A stretch of 64,000 nt of DNA from Ipomoea triloba (taxonomy: Eukaryota; Streptophyta; Magnoliopsida; Solanales; Convolvulaceae), in NCBI RefSeq assembly GCF_003576645.1, contig NC_044924.1:23510085-23574084 (forward strand). Direction: 5' to 3'. Numbering within the stretch: position 1 is the first letter of the stretch; every line of letters starts with the position of its first letter. Below the pieces are notes generated by a model that saw only the letters and a program-made list of their open reading frames with translations, searched no databases and was not told the origin of the DNA. The position numbers and the translations under genes are program-made. This document shows, in pieces, positions 30,912 through 42,210 of the stretch.

Positions 30912-31975
30912 AAGGTCAAGGGCAATGACAAACCTTTGGAAGGTATGTCTTTCATGCTCATGTATGAGACTAGTTTTTCAATTGGTCAAAATACTACTTC
31001 TTGGATATTAGATTCAGGTGCAACTTCACATGTTTGTTCGTCGTTGCAAGATCTAAGAAGCTGGGAGTTGGCTGAAGATGAGATTGCTCTCAGGATGGGA
31101 AATGGAGTAAGAGTTGATGCATTGGCTATTGGAATCTTATATATTCAGTTGCCGTCAAATCACAATTTAATATTAAAAGACTATTTATGTGTTCCTAGTA
31201 CTTTTAGAAATATTATTTCCATTCCTGTATTGGTTAAAGAGAATTATGAATTTTCTTTCCAAATAATGTTTGCTACATTTATTTTAATAATAAATGTATT
31301 GGAACTGGAACAATGTTGAATGGTCTTTATTATTTAAATATGATTGATGGTAGTTTAAATGAGCATACGATACAAAAGACTAATAAGATACCAAGAGATG
31401 ATCTTAATCCTAGACACCTATGGCACATGAGATTGGGACATATAGGAGAAGAAAGAATCATAAGGTTGGTTAATGATGGGCTTATTGGTCCATAAGGTTC
31501 TGAATCATATCTAACTTGTGAATCTTGTATTCTCGGAAAGATGTCTTGATTGCCTTTTACAAGGCAAAGCGAGAGAGCTGCAGATGTGCTAGGTTTAATA
31601 CATACTGATGTATGTGGTCCATTTAATGAAATGGCTCGTGGAGGTTATCACTACTTCATTACCTTTATTGATGATTTTTCACGGTATGGGTCAGTGTACT
31701 TAATGAAGTATAAGTCTAAAGCACTTGAAAAGTTCAAGGAATTCAAGGCAGAAGTAAAAAATCAAACTAGCAAAACAATCAAAGCCTTACGATCATATCG
31801 TGGAGGCGAATATTTGGATGCAAAGTTTGATGAGTTTCTTAAGTCTTTTGGTATCTTATCACAATTGACTCCACCAGGAACACCTCAATTGAATGGTGTT
31901 TCAAAAAGAAGAAACCGCACTCTATTAGACATGGTAAGATCAAGAAAGGAGAAACCGCACTTTTCACCTATTACA
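30912..31975 (+). pseudogene. Ty1/copia protease-integrase fragment
   Basis: Three frames in sequence. First the protease (WILDSGATSHVCSS, then IALRMGNG and LCVPSTFRNIIS). Next the pre-integrase domain (NGLYYLNMID, LWHMRLGHIGEERI). Last the integrase core (LIHTDVCGPFNEMARGG, YFITFIDDFSRYG, ALRSYRGGEYLDAKF, LTPPGTPQLNGVSKRRNRTL). In this family the second catalytic Asp sits in RSDRGGEY and the Glu in NGVSERRNRT. Here they read Tyr and Lys, so integrase is dead besides the frameshifts. gag and RT are missing. The copy continues directly into a tandem array at 31955. Confidence 0.85.
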
Positions 31976-33382
31976 TGTCATTAGAAATGGTTACACGTGG
32001 AGGCACATAGTGAAACCCTGTGGCACGTGAGAGCGCCTCTGAATAGGACTTTGATAGCTATAAAAAATGGATAGGGTTGTTTGAGCTTATTGAGATGATT
32101 ACGAGGTTTAATTTTGTAAAAATAACATTAAAGAATGACTAATTTTGAAAGAAAAAAAAAATAAATAAAGAAAACTCCCCAATTAACTAGGAGTGTGAAT
32201 AATGTTAAGCACTTTCACCTTTTACATGTCATTGTAATTGATTACATGTAGAGGCACGTAATGGAGTCTCATGATGCGTGAGAGTGCGTGAAGAGGACTT
32301 TGATAACTAGAAAAAATGGATAGAATTATGCAAGTTTATTGAGATGACTAGGAGGTTTAATTTTGTTTAAATAACATTAAAGAATGAATAATTTAGAAAA
32401 ACAAAATATTATTGCGTAATTAGAAGTATGAATAATGCTAAGCACTTTTCACCTATGGCTCGCATCAAAAAAAAAAAATCAGGTTAGGATTGCTTGATAG
32501 CATGTTGAATTCATAGAATAAAAAAACGAAGCATATTTTGATTTCATTATCTAAAACTAGAGTGAACACATATATATGCTTAGTACAAAAAGGCTCATAA
32601 GACACCCATCCAATTTAGGAAAAGCCAACAACTTTTCATATGCTTGTTAATTTGCTGAATTTTTTGACATGTTTTTTAATAGAAACATTTTAACATCTCC
32701 AAATCATGCATCCGATTCTCCCTCAAAATAAATTGCAATTTTAAAAAAAAAATATGTTGATATTATGTTTCCTTTTATTTGGACTTGGATTAAACTTTTA
32801 TAGGAAGATCATTTGAGGGTTGTGACTTGTGAGTAGAATGGAAGAATTTTGTAAGGAAATGTCATCGAAGATGGTTAAACGTGCCGGCACGTAGTGAAGC
32901 CCCATGGTGCGTGAGAGCGTGTGAAGAGGACTTTGATTGTTAGAAAAAAAAATGGGTAGTGCTATCCAAGCTTATTGGGATGACTAGAAGGTTTAATTTT
33001 TTAAAAAATATCATTAAAGAATGACTAATTTTGAAAAAATAAAAAACTGTCCAACTAGAGTGTGAGACACGTAGACGATCCCCGTGGCGCTTGAGAGCGC
33101 ATGAATAGGATTTTGTAAGCCAGAAAAAAAAAAAAAAAAAGAGTAGAATTTTCCGAGCTTATTGAGGTGATTAGGTGGTTTAATTTTGTACAAATAACAT
33201 TAAAGAATGAATAATTTTGAAAAAGCATAAAACTGTCCAATTAGGAGTGTGAATAATACTAAGCACTTTTCACCTATTACATGAAAAAATCAGGTTAGGA
33301 TGGCTTGGCTTGATAGCATATATGTTGAATTCAAAGAATAAGAGCATATTTTTATTTCATTGATTATATAAAATTAGAGTGA

Positions 33383-33417
<35 letters not shown>

Positions 33418-33545
33418 CTTAGTACAAAAGGCTCACAAGATACCCAATTTAGGAAAAACTCACAACTTTTCATATGCTTGTTTGTTGAATTTCCTCACAT
33501 GTTTTTCAACACAAACATTTTTAACATCTCCAAATCATACTGTCA
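31955..33545. repeat. Tandem/nested repeats of about 240 bp within an 810-bp duplication
   Basis: Units starting 'agcacttttcacctattacatg' and containing 'gagagcg(c/t)...gaataggac' and 'aataacattaaagaatga' occur at about 31955, 32195, 32830 and 33060. A flanking block ('tgatagcatgttgaattc' to 'cttttcatatgcttgtt') occurs at about 32495-32650 and again at about 33305-33485. No coding potential. Confidence 0.75.
33383..33418. repeat. (AC)n(AT)n microsatellite
   Basis: Compound tract at a point where the earlier copy (32565) has only a short atatat. Confidence 0.9.
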
Positions 33546-33959
33546 TTTTTTTTAATAAATATTATCTTGATATTATATGTTGAGAATATTCTTTTTTATG
33601 TGACATTTGGTGAAAATTTTTGATATTTTAGTGCAAAATGGGTTAAAGATGGCTTAATAAGCATATAATTCGAAGGAAAACGTGTCACTTTCCCTTGACA
33701 TTTATTTCAATAACAAATATTACTGGTATATATAATACGAGAAATATTTCATCGTTTCATCATATTTGTTTTCACAAGTGGCACATGTTTAGAACCAAAC
33801 ATCAATTTGTTTTTCTTCCCCCAAAAGGTTGAATCCTCAACCCCAAAGACAACAAATTATACCGTGGACCACGGTTCAAAACGGTGTCATTTCTTTTAAT
33901 AAAATGAAACGGCACCCGTTCTGCACCGTTTCACGTAGGTAGCTCTACTTGTATAACAT

Positions 33960-34660
33960 ATTCAGTTCCATTTTATATACATTGTAATTCCATTTCACCA
34001 CAACTACAATTTCATTTTGTTCCAACTATAGTTTCATTCGATATTATATATACAATAATCTTATTACCGTGAGACATGTTATTGAATTTCATTTTATACA
34101 AACTGTAGTATGATTACAACACCATTAAATTATAATTCTAATTCAACTACGGTTTCATTGACAACATACACCCAAATATGTGAAACTGTATGTTTTCCAG
34201 CTTCATTTTATATACAATGTAGTTTCATTACAACACAATCACAGTATCATATTGATATAGCTACAGTTTCATTAAACAATATACACTCAAATATGTGAAA
34301 TTGCTATTCAGTTTCATTCTATAAACACTGTAATTTCATTACAACACAATTATAGTATCATTTCGATATAACTACAGTTTCATTGGACAATATACACTCA
34401 AATATGTGAAACTGTTATTCAGTTTCATTTTATATACATTGTAGTTTCATTACAACACAACTACAGCATCATTTCGATATAATTACAGTGTCATTGAACA
34501 ATGTACACTCAATATGAGAGATATATTATTCAGTTTCATTTTATACCTGCAATTTCATTTCAACACAACTAAAATATCATTTCAATTCAATTACAGTTTC
34601 ATTTGATAATATAAACACAATATGTGAGACAATTTCATTTTAGACAATATGTAATTTTAT
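33960..34660. repeat. Tandem repeat, 112-bp units, about 6-7 copies
   Basis: 'cagtttcattttatatacattgtagtttcattacaacacaac' followed by 'tatcatttcgatataactacagtttcatt' and 'caatatacactcaaatatgtgaaa' repeats near 33960, 34086, 34198, 34310 and 34422, then with decay to 34660. It starts about 0.6 kb beyond the GEN1 stop codon. Confidence 0.85.
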
Positions 34661-34669
34661 TTTGTGTGT

Positions 34670-34870
34670 TGGCGGCCGTTTCTTTTCTTAAAAAAAGAGC
34701 GTCGTCGCTCAGCAAACAGGGTTGTATGTCAGTGCACACAAGGGATTTGCCCACTTTAGGCATAATCCCCATACAGCGGTGCCGAGATTTGAATCTTGGT
34801 CTCTTATCCCATGCGGACAACATCAATTCATTCTTGTAGAGTAAAGCAGCACACAACTGCAAATGCAACA
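34670..34870 (-). repeat. Possible tRNA-derived SINE or tRNA-like repeat
   Basis: On the minus strand 'tgtccgcatggg' and, about 20 nt later, 'gattcaaatct' resemble Pol III A and B boxes (the B box matches GGTTCRANTCC at 9 of 11). An A-run (…ctctttttttaag) follows. No TSD established. Confidence 0.3.
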
Positions 34871-35249
34871 CTTCAGTTTATTCTGAATTGAAAAATGCAA
34901 TTTTTAACATGCAACTATTCAACTAAATATTAATTTCAGTCTTGCCAGAATCTGAATTTTGTCCGCTGAGACTACAACAATACCACAAAAAAAAAAGGTT
35001 AGAAAAACTAATGAAATTTTGATTAGTTTTCCAGAATCTAATACTCAAAATTTCTACCAATGATTCAGCCTCCTAATGGCCGCAAGTAAAGAGCTATCAT
35101 CAACTGCCATTTACACAAAATTACCTATTTACATTAGCACTGTCCTAGATGACAATTCAAGAACACGAACTAATATGCAATCATGTTGTGCTTAGTAATT
35201 TAACAAGTGGAGGGTTATGCTGACGGGCGAACATAATGTGATCAGATTC
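34871..35249 (-). other. GEN1 downstream region
   Basis: Probable 3' UTR and terminator region of the minus-strand GEN1 gene. No poly(A) signal could be assigned with confidence. Confidence 0.4.
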
Positions 35250-38200
35250 TCATCCAAGGAAAAGTCGACGCCTAGCTGACTTGCTAAAGTTGGGAACCCG
35301 CTCTTGCTGTTCCTTTTCGGAAGCACTAGAACTACTTGAACTGCTAGCAAAATTCTCCCCGAGCTTTGCCTGACAGGTTCCTTTAGAGGATCGAAAGAAC
35401 TCGGTGATACTGAGCTGAATACCACTTGAGGACCCTGAGTTTTCAGGAACCCCCCTTCTTTTTCTTCTTGATTTTAGTTCCTTCAATCCCAAAGTATTTT
35501 ACACAAAGCATTTTAAAAGGCAACACAAAATCCAAACTTGGGATAGGGATCATGGGGGCTGGGGCGTGTAACACAGCATTATAAAAAGGAAAAGAATTCT
35601 CACCTTTTGTTTCAAAAATTGGTTGACCTTTTCTGGAAAAGCTTTCCAAACAAGTTCCATATCTTCATCTGTTGACAAATAGCAGCAACCATCCTTGATA
35701 TGAATCTCCGGTCCATCAGGCTCTTCCGTAAGATCAATTACTTCATCAGCTCTACCAGTTTCGTCGATATGAATTTCCAACCCATCACGATCTTCTATTA
35801 AGTCTTTCAATTCATCAGCTCTCCTAGTTTCTTGATGCGTATTAGGATTTTCGGAGGTAACTGTGTGGATATCATCAATCATTGCGTGCACTGGTTTCCC
35901 AGGCTCTTCTGGGAAATCTATCAATTCATCAATTCTCCCAGTTTTCTTAATATGAATCTCCAACCCATCAGGACCTTCTGTTAAATCATTCATTTCTTCA
36001 ACTCTCCTAGTTTCTGTAAAATCTACCGCTTTGTTATCTCTCCCACTTGTCTTCGTGTGAATCTCCAACCCATCAGGATCTTCTGTTAAATCTATCACTT
36101 CTTCAGTTCTCCTAGTTTCTAGAGGCATATTAAGTTTTTTGGAGGTAACTGTGTGGGTATCATCAACCATTTTGTGCAGTGCTTTCATAGGCTCTTCTGT
36201 AATATCTATCAATTCATCAGCTCTCCCAGTTTTCTTGATATGAATCTTGAAGTCATCGGGATCTTCGGTTAAATCTTTCACTCCATCAAGTCTCCCAGTT
36301 TCTTGATACATTGTGTGCATTGCTTTCTTCCAATTGACCACATAAAATTGATGGCCATATCTTGTCTTCACCCGCTTAATATAATCAAACTCATATTGTC
36401 CACATAGCAAAAGATTTTCGGAATTTGAGGCAATGTCTCTCAAAAACAAAGTTGATAGCATCGGAAGCATTCTCTTCCGCGTATACGAAGGCTCCCAATG
36501 CTGATAATAAGCTAAATAATCAACTAGCATTTCAGTTTTTGGACTTGTCCAAGATATATGGCAACCGTCATCTGCCAAAAGTTGATCAAAAGTAAGCAAG
36601 GTGACAGAGCTTGAATGAATGATCTAATGGTTAATGGGTGGGTGATCAGTGGGCATTGGGCAATATACCAACCCAGACCTTATACATTACATAAAACAAA
36701 ATATAATGAAGTCTGTGTATGCTCACCAACTCTGTTGTCATTGTGCAAGTAAATTTTCACGATCAAATCGTGTGGAAAGTCCTGCTCCAAGGCAATCTTT
36801 CTGCAGACTTTAATATGCCAATTTTCTTTCTTTCGCTGTTCCTTTTCTTTCCTATCCTGCCATACAGATATAATAGCACTATCAGAAAAGACAAGCAGAA
36901 GAAAGTAAAAGCCTAATAAGAAGCTGCCCCCACCCCACCGCACAAAAAAAATTCAAATGTACCGTGTCACATGACAAGCAACTACACTTAAAGCCTGGTG
37001 CTTTTTGCTTGCAACCCTCACCACCACCACCATCGCTACAGTATTGGCAACGAGACTTGAGGTGAGCCCTCTTGCTGCCTGGATGTCCACAGAATGAACA
37101 ATGCGAAAGTTTTGGTTTTCGAGGAGAATCCTCTGAACTGGGTACAAAATCACCTTCTGCACTGGCAATATCATGTAATTCTGGGGTTTCTCCTCTCCTT
37201 ATTTCACATAGCCTGTATAATAGCAACACTATGGTAAGCAATACTGCCCACCCCAAGATGAACATAGTTTATGCTCAAAAACAAAAAGAAATTCACAATG
37301 CTCTACACCTCCACCCCGGTGCAAACACATTTTCTCATACAAAAGATTGAATGCGAGCATAAACCTATCTAGAATCTCATCTTCGCGGAAAGACTTGGCA
37401 AATCGATGTGCAGTCTCTAAGCCAATACCAGGTATCCCAGGTAGATTGTGGTCATTTCCTACCAATAAAGAAATGGCTATCAATTGTTTCCTTCTCAGCC
37501 CAAGACCAGCCTCAATATCTGATATATGGTAACACTCGAATGGTTCCTACAAAAAAATGAAATAGATTATGTCCTTGTTATATCAAAGAAGAACCAAGAA
37601 GGTTTTCTCAAATATCAACTCTGAACCATCACTGAACTCTGCCCCTCTTTTAGTTTTTCTTTTTCCTTGACAAACATCATTAAAAAAAAAAAGGTTTCCT
37701 GCCTTAGATTCACAACATGAATTGACAAGCTCAGGAAGAAGGCAACAAAATACTTACTTTGGAGTTAGGTTGGATATGTTTAATAACACATTTAGCTCCA
37801 AAGAGAAATACATCACTATCAGCAGTAATACAAGCATCAACCTGTCCTTCTCTATTAAGCTGTGCACAAAGTGCTTCAGCTTCCCCTTTTGCATTTAGAA
37901 CAGGCATACCAAGAAGTTTGAGCAACTCCTATAAAATACCACTGATTATATGTTTTTTAAAACATTCAAAATATGCTAAATGCATTTATATTGGGATTAC
38001 TTATTATTATAATCTAAGGTTAGGCCAAGGTCACTCAACTGGGCTATAATGCAGATGGGTCAAACCACATAAAAGACTGAATTCAATCAATTAGCTAGTC
38101 TAACCTATGGCCTTATAAACCCATATGTTCTCTCTTATTTTTCAATGTGGGACTCTTAACACTTATCAACAAAAAAGGTGGTAATAGTTTTGATATTAGT

Positions 38201-39222
38201 AGAACCAAAAGTTTCCACAAGATCAGAATAACTGGTGTCCCCAGGGTTAAGAAACATAATAGTATTTGCTACTCCGTATGTTTTATGCGCCAATCCTTTC
38301 TGCCGCTAATAATGACTTAGCAAAGGATAAAATAGATGTGGCAATGTATAATAACCTAATGGGCATCATCAGAATGGAACTATAAGAAAATGATGCTGAT
38401 TGTCAAAGAAAAGTACGTAATTCCAATGAAATTTAAAGAGTGAAACTCACAACACATTCCTGCACATGCTTCTGAAAAGCCTTATTTCTCTCAACTGAAA
38501 TGCCCTTTTCCACTGCAGGCAGACTTGACATATCAATCCCTGATGATCGATAGAAGCGCATAATCCTTGCCTGAGATTTGAGTGGCGATGGAGTACCATC
38601 TGTCACAAAAACCGGAAATGCCCCGAACTGCAGATCATCAAAGATAAACACAGCCCTCAATATAAAAGTTCAAAGATGCAATATTCTTTTCTTTCCAATT
38701 AGTACTTAAACAATGTGGCATAGAAACCCAAAACCAGGATAGGAGAAACTGAAATTTAATTACTCCTATGCTAGGTCAGATACTTTACTAACTTTGTCAA
38801 CTGAATTTGATGGAAGCAGCCAAAACATATGTATTTGTACACAAATATATTTACACATTTACATGTAAACACTCGCAAGTATATATTTACATACTCATAT
38901 ATCTCTCTCTCTCTCAATGCAGAAGCACACCATTTAACTTTAAAAAAAAAAATAACTTTCCATTTTTCCAATTTCTTGAAAAAGACAGTGTTTTTACTAT
39001 TGGGTCCTAGTGAGTGAACGAGTTTACCGTGGAGAAGAGGTTGATGGTGCGTAAGAATGTTAATCTGATGTGCGGGTTTCGCGTGTTTCCTTTAATAGCA
39101 GTTTCGTGCTGGACGATCCAGTACGAGAGGTCCACGGCAACCCGTTTGTTCCTCAAGAAATCGAAGCCTTCGGGTCGGGCATAGGGCTTCAGTAAATCCC
39201 AGAAGTTGCCTCCAGCGCCCAT
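35250..39222 (-). CDS. GEN1: GEN1-type Holliday junction resolvase / Rad2-XPG family nuclease
   Basis: Eight exons, all with GT-AG introns and consistent phase: 39222-39028, 38627-38451, 37928-37758, 37546-37365, 37212-36963, 36856-36727, 36571-35604 and 35480-35250. The product is 767 aa and starts MGAGGNFWDLL, as expected for plant GEN1; an upstream in-frame non-ATG stretch is not used. XPG-N: D31 (RVAVDLS) and D75 (VTDGTPSP). XPG-I: E140/E142 (GEAEAL) and D161/D163 (TADSDVF). D213 (LLVGNDHN) precedes the helix-hairpin-helix PGIPGIG. All catalytic acids are present. Exon 5 has Cys pairs (HCSFCGH, CQYC, CSCLSC) like plant GEN1. A chromodomain-like segment (about 428-450) follows. The C-terminus ends SITEFFRSS...SARRRLFLG. 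The enzyme cuts Holliday junctions and flaps in the nucleus during recombination and replication repair. It is longer than Arabidopsis GEN1 (about 600 aa) because of repeats at 466-660. Confidence 0.95.
35697..36281 (-). other. GEN1: SIM-like repeat array in GEN1 exon 7
   Basis: Residues about 466-660 contain eight copies of a unit with core (V/L/M)(I/K/N/V)D(L/I/F)TE(D/E)PD, mostly followed by GLEIHIKKTGR. Two cores are exact VIDLT (527-531 and 646-650); others read VKDLT, LIDIT, AVDFT, MNDLT, LIDFP and LKDLI. A higher-order copy of about 96 residues (485-580 and 581-660) includes a VDDTHTVTS or IDDIHTVTS spacer. VIDLT with flanking acids is the classic SUMO-interacting motif form. Confidence 0.8.
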
Positions 39223-39614
39223 CGATTTCACCCACAATTAACTGCCGAGAAACAAAAGGGATTTTTGGCGGGGAAGAGAGACTGTCATCACTCTCTGCGA
39301 GTGCAAGAAGATGACGAAAATTGAAAAGAATCGGTGGAAAGTTGGGAGTTGTTCAGTTGAGAGAGAGTTGAGACAGGATTTTGGGCCGTTACACATTAAA
39401 TCATTTCCAAGTTCCAACCCAAAACATCATCTAAAATAATATTTTAATAAATTCTTACACCGAGTTTTATTTATCTCCAATCCATTTATACAAAATTTTA
39501 TTTTTAGATTAAAATAATTTTTATTCTCATAAATTAAAACTTTATATTAATATTTTAACAAAAAATATAATTACAGAGTATAATACAAATAATATTTTTA
39601 TTGCACAATAATAT

Positions 39615-39616
<2 letters not shown>
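39223..39616. promoter_or_regulatory. GEN1 5' UTR and upstream region
   Basis: Sequence just upstream of the minus-strand GEN1 start. It contains a GA-rich stretch (minus ctctctctcaactg, about 39350-39375). AT-rich sequence follows. No TATA box is assigned. Confidence 0.4.

Positions 39617-39683
<67 letters not shown>
39617..39683. repeat. (AT)n microsatellite
   Basis: About 33 AT units, roughly 0.4 kb upstream of the GEN1 start codon. Confidence 0.95.
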
Positions 39684-39685
<2 letters not shown>

Positions 39686-40156
39686 CATCTATTATATTTA
39701 ATTTTGAGAATTGTCATAATGTTCCCACATATGAGAGGTGACAGAAGTCAAGAAAAGAACAAAATCATGTGTAAATGTAGATTCTGTTGTAAAAGGTAAG
39801 CTCGTTGGCCTTTAGCTCTTAACCGGCGATTGGTGTTTTGCAGGAAATGTATAAACAGAGAATGGAAGCAAGGAGAATGGGAGAGTACTCTTATTCATCA
39901 TATATCAATACATGATACAACATATTTATAAGTACAAAGGATAATATTAATGCCAGGACGTTACATCTGTTACACAATGATTTGTTGTAGTTTTTAGGGT
40001 CAGTACTTGACTATTGGGCCAGGCCGGGCTGCGCCCCTCACTGCTGATGGGCAGCCCACTTGCTGATGATACTAGCTATCTCTTAGGCTAAAGATTGGAT
40101 GCTAGGTCTGATTCTCGGTGGGCCTTGGTTGGTTCCCCTAACTGTAGCGTTCCCTC
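39684..40156. other. Unassigned, partly LTR-like sequence
   Basis: No gene. 39990-40156 is GC-richer (ggccaggccgggctgcg) and may be retrotransposon-derived. No boundaries could be fixed. Confidence 0.3.
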
Positions 40157-40284
40157 TGTTAGATATATTAGGAGTCCTTGTGGTTATCGTTTAGTCTCAC
40201 TTAATGGTAGCCTATTGTATAGGGATTAGCTATGGTTGTATTGTAAGTGTACTGTACTGTGTAACAGAATTCATTCAATCAACA
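40157..40284 (+). repeat. Short copia 5' LTR
   Basis: TGTTAGATATATTAGGAGTC...CAATCAACA, 128 bp. It is followed by six bases and TGGTATCAGA, an initiator tRNA-Met primer site at 40291-40300. Confidence 0.75.
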
Positions 40285-40290
40285 CTCGTT

Positions 40291-40300
40291 TGGTATCAGA
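40291..40300 (+). other. Primer-binding site, initiator tRNA-Met
   Basis: TGGTATCAGA after the short LTR; the usual continuation GCC is changed to tagcg. Confidence 0.75.
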
Positions 40301-40323
40301 TAGCGATAGGATTCTCTCTCCTC

Positions 40324-41606
40324 ATGGCCACTCTCGCTTCTGACTCTCAAATTACCCCATCCACCGCCGTTACCCCACCTCCGGCCACCACCCCAAACCA
40401 TCTCTACTCCGCTCACCACTTTGTGTCAATAAAATTTACAAATCGTAATTACACCTATTTTGGCGTACCCAAATTATTCCTTTTTTGCGTGGCCAAGGCC
40501 TTATAGGCTACGTAACTGGTGAATTTCCTTGCTCCCCGACGACCATCGGTGCGCCTGCGGCAACCGTAGGCGATGCACAGGAGGCGACGACGCTCCTCCT
40601 TCCTAACCCGGCGTACATCGCATGGATCCAGCAAGACCAGAGCATCCTTTCCCTTCTCATCTCCTCCCTTTCGGAGGAAGTTATGTATCTTGCTGTTGGA
40701 CGCACAACCGCCCGAGCGGTCTGGACCTCCATTGAAAACGCGCTCGGCTCCACCACCAGGGCTCGCTGCTTGAATCTCCTCAGTCACTTCCAGGCTCTCT
40801 GGCAAGGTGACATGTCCCCGGCAGAGTATCTCGGCAAAGCTCAACTTCTGGTGGAAGATCTTGCCCTCGTCGGCCTGCCAATATCGCTGGACGAACAAAA
40901 CCTGTACGTATTCCGCAGTCTCCGATCGGAATATCACTCTATGGTGGCTTCTCTTGCTGTAACAGGTACACCTGTCACCCTCCCACAGCTAGCGGACTAT
41001 TTGCAGGCCCAGGAATTTATATACTCCGACGACACTCTGTCGGGTGGATCGCCAACTGGAACATCGTTGGCGATGGCTGCGACTCGCGGGCGTCGTCAGC
41101 ATGGTGACGGGGGCAGACACGGACGCGGTGGCGGGAGTCAACAAGGCGGTGGGCGGTGGAATGGCGGTCGCGGCAGAGCTGGATCTCCACGCTGCCAAAT
41201 CTTCCGTTCTCATGGACATACGACTGTCTTTTGTTATCGGCGCTACAGTGAACAGCCGCCCCAAGTGCACATGGCAGTGAACGGCGAAGGCAACTCTCAG
41301 AATGTTGAGCCTGCTGCTTGGCACCCGGACACCGGTGCCACTGCTCATGCTACACCGGACACAACAATGTTATCCCGATCCGAAGAATACACTGGAAATG
41401 ACGTCTTACGCGTTGGAGATGGGTCAGGTTTAGGTATTTCACGTGTTGGTTATTCAGCGGTTCCCACAGTTTCTAAATTTCTACATTTATCAAATATTAT
41501 GCATGTCCCAAAACTGTCTATCCCGTTATTATCTATTTATCGATTTACAAAGGATAATAACTTTTTCTTTGAATTTCATCGTGAGATGGGGAAAGTTCGC
41601 TTTTGA
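40324..41606 (+). pseudogene. Ty1/copia gag and protease (frameshifted, truncated)
   Basis: ATG at 40324 (MATLASDSQITPSTA) opens the gag. After a frameshift near 40460 a long frame runs from GLIGYVTGEFPC through YIAWIQQDQSILSLLISSL, ARAVWTSIENAL, ARCLNLLSHFQALWQG and EYLGKAQLLVEDLAL. It continues into LRSEYHSMVASL, a Gly/Arg-rich linker, a zinc knuckle and a protease start (AWHPDTGATAHATPD). The knuckle reads CQIFRSHGHTTVFC: the second Cys is Phe. The frame ends at 41606 where copia homology is lost. RT and integrase are absent. Base composition is clearly GC-richer than the surroundings. Confidence 0.88.
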
Positions 41607-41816
41607 TTGCACAAAGGGGAAGGGTTCCGAGTTACTTAATTGGAACCCCACCTTGCTAGTTAAGGCGTTACTACGGGTTTGTGAGGAACGCTACGAAAAG
41701 CATGCATTCCTAGTTGGACCTCTCACGTTACTTAGGTGGACGTACCTCGGGTGTGATTGCACAAAGGGGAATGGTAAAATGGGTAGAAACTAGGAACGCA
41801 TGCATTTCGTAGCAAT

Positions 41817-41833
41817 CCCCATAGACGGCGCCA
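41817..41833 (-). other. Primer-binding-site-like sequence
   Basis: TGGCGCCGTCTATGGGG on the minus strand, resembling the 'ttggcgccgtctgtggg' that follows the LTR in many plant Ty3/gypsy elements. The presumed LTR end (CCATCA) lies at 41835. Confidence 0.55.
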
Positions 41834-41834
41834 A

Positions 41835-42120
41835 TGATGGTTTAGTGTAAGCGTACAAAGCCCGAGATACTGGCTTAAATAATAAATAAATATAAATAAT
41901 ACAAGCTATAACCCAATGAATGGACTGAGAATAATATCGTAGCTACTAGGAATTGAACCCTGGTGTATGGATTGAAGGTTAGGAACCCATACCACTGGAC
42001 CAGAAGGATTAAGTGATTCTAGGGGTGATGTTTTAAATGGACGGAATGGTGCCTATTTATAGTGTAGAGGGTCTTCTGGATTGTTGAAAGTGTACAGCAT
42101 CGGCTAGTCTTCTTTATCCA
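41835..42120 (-). mobile_element. LTR-like sequence with Pol III-type A and B boxes
   Basis: Minus-strand TGGTCCAGTGG (41992-42002) and GGTTCAATTCC (41949-41959) match A- and B-box consensuses with normal tRNA spacing (32 bp between them). They lie upstream of a primer-site-like motif. Either a tRNA-derived SINE sits in an LTR, or the LTR contains a tRNA relic. The outer end is not fixed. Confidence 0.45.
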
Positions 42121-42210
42121 TCTTCCATGTGTCCATTGATGTCTCGTGTTTTCACCCATGTTTCTAGCTTCTCACCCACCTTGTCTACCACCTCTCTCTG
42201 CCCCTTAATA

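Noticed and set aside
34670..34870. True tRNA gene on the minus strand
   Set aside because: A and B boxes are imperfect and no cloverleaf with acceptor pairing could be drawn; at most tRNA-derived.
36680..36943. Separate small gene on the minus strand
   Set aside because: It is exon 6 of GEN1 read into its flanking introns.
40455..40937. Minus-strand ORF of 160 aa and others over 40455-41348
   Set aside because: Antisense shadows of a GC-rich copia gag.
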